Source of the DNA: Balanoglossus misakiensis
Taxonomy: Eukaryota; Hemichordata
NCBI GenBank assembly: GCA_040954595.2
Contig: CM082581.2
Span: 7,998,001 to 8,062,000 of the forward strand
DNA: 64,000 nt
Direction: 5' to 3'
Below, piece after piece: positions 49,601-64,000 of the stretch. The position numbers and the translations under genes are program-made. The notes beneath the pieces are model-generated. The model ran no database searches. It was not told the DNA's origin and saw nothing but the letters and a program-made list of their open reading frames with translations. Position 1 is the first letter of the stretch, and each line of letters opens with the position of its first letter.

Positions 49601-52600
49601 GAAAAATTCTAGCGAGATGTTTAGCGCCACGGGGCGTTGGGTCTACGCCCGGCCCGCGACCTTTGCCCCGTGAGGTCGTGTGGATATAACCAGACGTAAA
49701 TAAAAATCACTTTTGTGTGTTTATTGACATATTTCTGGCCAGTGCACGGTAGTTTACCGCCGCATGAGGTTTATCTCACCACGAAGCGTTGGCTGAATAC
49801 ACTGTCAGATCTTTTTTCTCCCCAGTTGACAAGTTTAGGACCACCATGTTCGACCCTGGTTTTCCCCATTCGCCGGTTTTGCTTGCACAGGGCTGTTTTG
49901 CATGTTCTACAGTAACCGTAAGCGTGGTTTGCTTGTCTGTCCGGCTTATACCCAAGGCCCGGGTTGTACAATATGAAAGGCCGACCAAAGTGGTGGCATC
50001 AATTTTATGCAAGGGTACTTACAGGTATTTCATACTACATTGAACCTTCGTTAAAACGCAAATCAAAGCTCCGTGCCTGCTTCCTATGCATCACATTGTT
50101 TGTTTGTTGTTTGTGGAGCGTTTTCCTGAAGAGAATCGAGCGAGAAACAGAGCATTTTCGAAAACGGTTGCCATCGATTTCTCGAATTAACAAGACAGTC
50201 TGACCTGACGCGGGAGAATATTATTGCATTTGATATGAGTCAGTAAGTCGGTTATTTACGCAATTTTAGCACAGTGTAAGTGCCAAACGGCGCGTTGTGT
50301 TTTTACGACAGATTTCAAAACACAAAATAATCACGACTCCGCAGAAAATTTATGCTGCAAACATAAAATAATATCGAGTCATGTTTTAGGGTGAACGCGC
50401 CGCGGTATCAGACATTGATACTCGAGTTCGCCTGCGTTCAGGTTGGTTATGACTGGCCGGGGGTTTTGCTGCCTCAGTGATCAGTCTATTATTCCGCCAC
50501 AAACCGAGAGACAGATTTATTGAAGACACTTATACGGTTGAAACCGATCTCTCGTTACCGTAAAGAGTTCGCGACCTCTCGATATAGACTTACACTGGCA
50601 CGGCGACGGTTGACTTTCGCGCGAACAAGCAAAGAAGTGTTAAATATGGTTAATAAAGTACAGTTTGATATTCATTGCGCTGGTTCTTTCTGCTTTACGA
50701 GGTTCTTTTTGTCAACATTGGATAATGGTGTTATATTAGTTCTGCTAGTTTAGATTTATACGGCCATCAATCCTTTTCGTAATTCGCATTTTGCACTGCC
50801 TGTCAGCCATCATTTTTATTGCTGTTTTGTTTGTTTGTTTGTTTGTCTTGTTGTCTGTGTCATTTTTAATTGGCTGTTTTTGTGTCTATACCGTTGTGCT
50901 AACTACTTTTAGCTGCTCTACGGGATGTATTTTAAATCCTGATTTAAATAATAAATAAAAATAAAATAAAGTATTTATATATATATATTCCACGGTCATT
51001 TGAATCATCTGGACGTTTGCACGAAAACCTACATTTTTGTATCTCTTGGGGTTTGGATGACGCGTGAGGGGCGTTGGAGAGAATACGGACGTGCTGGGGA
51101 GCTTGAAAGTCCGGTGATATATCTTCGTAGTCATGTGGTATCTGTATCCTGCATTTCAACCTGAGAGCACGCATAATTTGGTGGGAAGGAAGCTATAAAC
51201 GACCAGAGTTGACCCGCCATTAGTGACTGGTGTCAAAAGTTAATTCCTTCCTTCAGCTTGGAAATTATACACGTTGTAGATACAATAACTGACTCGTTCC
51301 TACGGCCGACCCTTGACCCAGCACACTCGCGCTTCTCATCTTTATCTAAGTGTACGTGGCCCGAGGGAGAAATTTTCCGAGGGAAATGTCATTTTGATAA
51401 CCTCGGCGAGGAGATTTCTCCGTTGAACGTACGTGATTTTCTTGTTTCTGGCGGGTGCTACATGATTTCTGCGTCGATTAACCGAAACGCTGTGGATGCC
51501 CGGTGCGTGCGGAGAGCTAGCGGGGAGGCTGTTACTCCGCGCCGGGGAGGCGTTCCTTTCCCGATCGACAGGGGGCGCTGTGTGATCGACGGTCTCCGGA
51601 GATGATGAAAGTCGAAAGGAGAGAGAGAGCCATGTGAAATAATGGGCCGACCAGGTTTGCAGACAAAACTGTAAATCGGTTATTGGAGTATGATGAGGCC
51701 GTGAGATTTACAGCAGAACCGTCAATGAAATCGCCAGAAGGTGCATACATGTACATGTACATTCTGTCTCACACAGTCTTGAAAACCAACAAACAACGCG
51801 ACACGACAGCTTTGGTCATAGCTCTCCAGTCATCCTTTATACTCAAAAAACATCCATAAATAAATTATTCTTAAAATTTACCAATTACTCAGAAAATACA
51901 GTTATCTGTCTCAGAAAAAAACGGGAAGATGCTGATTTTAATTCGAATAACTAATAGACAATTTTCGCCCATATCCTGCTTGTTTTATCATCAAAATATC
52001 CGGATTACAGACAAATATTGATTAAACTGAAATTGACAACGTGGAAAGGAACACCAAGGAGTACATCAATTACGGTGCGTGTCCAAGGTTGGGGGTCTGA
52101 TTGAAATTATGATTAAAAGTAAAGGGATGTTACATTAGGGCAACGTGACGGGGCGAAACGGCGGACTATTAACGCTGTACTTTTTTAAATCTCTGGGAAC
52201 GTCTAAAACCGCGCAAGTGTCACTGATGACAGTCAAGAGAGAAAAAAAAATGATCACCTGAGTCGATTGTTCAAATTAATATTTTACATATTACTGGGGC
52301 GTGACAAAGTGTCTGTGCTGGGTTGCAGTCTTCAGCGCGGTTGTTGGTCATTTCAATATTATTATTTCTGTCGTGACTTATAGGATTTCTCTCAGTCGGG
52401 TTTTGGTTTGTAGAGATGCGGCGTAAGGTTGGTTTTTATGTGAATTAAATTCAACAAATGCGGTGGATGTTTAAACACGGTTTGAAAACAACCGCAAACT
52501 GGGTTTTCAAAAAAAGATAGATAGGACGGGAGGGTGACGAGGGAAGAGAAGTGTGTTTTGGCATTGTGAACGCTATTTGTGTTGTGAATGGTAATACTTA

Positions 52601-53183
52601 ACGCACTATTCATGCGATACGCCGGGCTTTTTTTCTCCCTGCTTACATGGAAAGGCCATTGAGATTTGCTGAAACGTACACACGGTAATTGAGCAGTTCC
52701 GTCCCTATTCTGGTGTACAACTGAACGGCTTTATGGCCACTGTTTCGAAATGCCAACAATTTGGGGTGTTTAGCCGGCGCTGGCCAATCAGAGCGGAGCG
52801 ATTAGACACGCGGTGTTTATCGCGAATAGTGAATGATCGCCCATGCTCTTCAGCGGCCTGTCAATCTGCCAATACTATGTCAATTTGTACATTGCTTATC
52901 GACGCTGAATAGTACACATTGTTGAAATCTATTACCACCCCCCTGCGTGCATCATGAAACTTACATAGTGTACATTTCTTGGAGTTCATCATTTCGACGT
53001 GCACGAGCGTTCAACGAAGGAACGGGCTACAAAAATTTTTGCTGTTGTTTCTGCCTGGTTAGAACTTCGTGCTACGTTAAACTCGTGTGGTCATACACAC
53101 TTTGCGGGTAACGTTTGCGTGCTCACCGAGTTTTTTTTAAGTGTCACATTTTGCGCGCATCAGTTCCGGCGACCGGCGCAAAG
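46639..53183. other. Intergenic region between NK4 and NK3, second part, no gene recognised
   Basis: No coding exon is recognised. A full CRE (TGACGTCA) lies at 47884-47891, a GC-rich hairpin at 49628-49672, a TTTG repeat near 50826-50846, and an A/T-rich tract at 50940-50990. Overlapping TACATGTA palindromes lie at 51746-51759. The last few hundred bases probably hold the NK3 promoter, but no clear TATA box is seen. Confidence 0.5.
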
Positions 53184-54328
53184 ATGATGCACTCCTCGCA
53201 AACTTCTCTGACACCGTTCTCGATCAAAGACATACTGACGAGGGGGGTGTCGACGACCGCGGACGTGTGCTCTCAGACCCAGCAGCAGCAGCAGCAACTC
53301 CAGCGTCCCCGCCACCACCACCACCACAACCACCACCACAACAGCAACCAGCAGCGACAGTTATCACCGCCGTCACCGTCCAGCCCAGCGTGGAGCGCGG
53401 AGACATGTCAACTCGAAGAGGTGACCGGACAGCGGGTAACGACGCCGCCGCCGCCCGCTACACGTGGCCTGACACTGCCGGGGAGCCCCATGTCCGACAG
53501 CGGGGATTCAGACGACAGCTCCCGGGAAGGCGAACTCGAAGAGGTCAACGATCCAACGCTGCAGCTCGACGGAAAACTCGAGGATAATTCAAACCCTCTC
53601 GAAGGTAGGCTGGAACTATAGTCTTCGGCATTTTTCGTCACCAGCTCAAAAGCTGACAGATATTAGCGATGGACATACTTCCCGCGAGGCACGTTTTTAA
53701 GATCTGGTTTTCTACCGGTCTTTATGTCCGTCTTGATTTCGTGCTAACAGCACGTTTTCGGGATACCGTAAATCTAAAATGCGTCCAGTCGGGGTCATAT
53801 AATAATATATATTTTATTCCATTTTCCCATACAGAAAACCACCAAAGTACCACCCAGAAGCAGGAAGACCAACAACAACAACAGCCGACATCGTCGTCGT
53901 CGTCGTCGTCATCGTCCAAACAGCGCAAGAAGCGCTCGCGGGCCGCGTTCTCCCACGCCCAGGTCTTCGAACTGGAAAGGCGCTTCAACCACCAACGTTA
54001 CCTGTCGGGCCCCGAGCGAGCCGACCTCGCGGCTGCCTTGAAACTCACGGAACAGCAGGTGAAAATTTGGTTTCAGAACCGCCGCTACAAGACGAAAAGG
54101 CGACAGCTGCAGGCGGCCGCGGAACTTTCCTCGCCACTCGCGGCCAAAAAGGTGGCGGTCAAAGTCCTGGTAAGGGACGACAAGAGACAATACACAGCGG
54201 ACGACATGTTCCGGCCGCCGTTCGCTTACAACATGATGTTGCCGGCAGCGTACAGCCTCCACTTCCCGCCCAGGCCCTACCCTGCACCGTTCTACAGCAG
54301 CATGCTATGCGTGGAAGGAAAATATTGA
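53184..54328 (+). CDS. NK3: NK3 / bagpipe / Nkx3 homeobox transcription factor, two exons
   Basis: Exon 1 is 53184-53604 and exon 2 is 53835-54328; the CDS has 915 bases and encodes 304 residues (human NKX3-2 has 333). The first ATG of an ATGATG pair is used, with A at -3. Exon 1 has the TN/eh1 motif [10 protein letters not shown] (residues 9-18), Gln- and His-rich tracts, and an acidic Ser/Asp segment ([17 protein letters not shown]). Exon 2 opens with Gln and Ser runs, then the homeodomain at residues 172-231 ([20 protein letters not shown]...), with W48, Q50, N51 and Y54. [16 protein letters not shown] follows (about 245-260), the NK3-family block also found in bagpipe/NKX3-2. The tail is Pro/Tyr-rich. 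Known members act in gut and visceral mesoderm and in the vertebrate jaw joint, often as repressors. NK3 directly follows NK4 on the same strand, as expected for the NK cluster. Confidence 0.95.
53605..53834 (+). other. NK3 intron 1 (phase 1)
   Basis: The intron is 230 bases, with donor GAAG|GTAGGC and acceptor tattccattttcccatacAG. It splits a Glu codon (g|aa). It is the shortest of the three homologous NK introns here (1,862, 667 and 230 bases). Confidence 0.9.
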
Positions 54329-54350
54329 AACCAGAAACTCCAGAAAAAAT

Positions 54351-54356
54351 AATAAA
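54351..54356 (+). terminator. Poly(A) signal AATAAA just after NK3
   Basis: A canonical AATAAA begins 23 bases after the NK3 stop codon. If used, the 3' UTR would be only about 40 bases. I saw no second clear AATAAA in the next few hundred bases. Confidence 0.5.

Positions 54357-64000
<9,644 letters not shown>

Noticed and set aside
53141-53587. 148-codon ORF in another plus frame over NK3 exon 1
   Set aside because: It is a proline-rich shadow of the Gln/His/Ser repeat codons. The real frame carries the TN motif and splices correctly to the homeodomain.

Overview
This is a window of an invertebrate animal nuclear genome. It has long AT-rich intergenic DNA, many microsatellites, spliced genes with GT-AG introns and eukaryotic poly(A) signals. 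It carries part of an NK homeobox cluster. Three two-exon homeobox genes lie on the plus strand in the order Lbx (ladybird), NK4 (tinman/Nkx2-5) and NK3 (bagpipe/Nkx3). The three predicted proteins have 248, 333 and 304 residues. Each has an N-terminal TN/eh1-type motif in exon 1, a phase-1 intron, and a complete 60-residue homeodomain in exon 2. NK4 and NK3 also have their own family-specific motif after the homeodomain. The species cannot be named from sequence alone. The Nkx2-5-like C-terminus (GVRAW) leans towards a deuterostome such as a hemichordate or cephalochordate, but a lophotrochozoan is not excluded.

Layout. Lbx is at 1346-3954, with upstream DNA and a GAAT microsatellite before it. 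About 30 kb without a recognisable gene follows (3955-33899). It holds several microsatellites, a 388-bp element bounded by perfect 15-bp inverted repeats (11641-12028), three consensus CRE sites in 1.2 kb (18.05-19.24 kb), two CAT-repeat arrays sharing a 72-bp downstream flank (25.1 and 29.9 kb), and two copies of a roughly 340-bp interspersed repeat (31.39 and 32.02 kb). NK4 is at 33900-35568. A 17.6-kb interval follows (35569-53183) with stretches dense in TAAT-type homeodomain sites, palindromes and a 250-bp ATGT array. NK3 is at 53184-54328. The last 9.7 kb has no recognisable gene and contains a compound GACA/GATA array.

How the genes relate. In flies and vertebrates these families pattern mesoderm: NK4 in heart and visceral muscle, NK3 in gut and visceral mesoderm, and Lbx in muscle precursors and neurons. 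Their tandem, same-strand arrangement, with no other recognisable gene in between, suggests the long intervals hold shared or gene-specific regulatory DNA. Regulatory assignments here are inferences from motif patterns. I found no RNA genes, no CRISPR arrays and no transposase or reverse-transcriptase ORFs.
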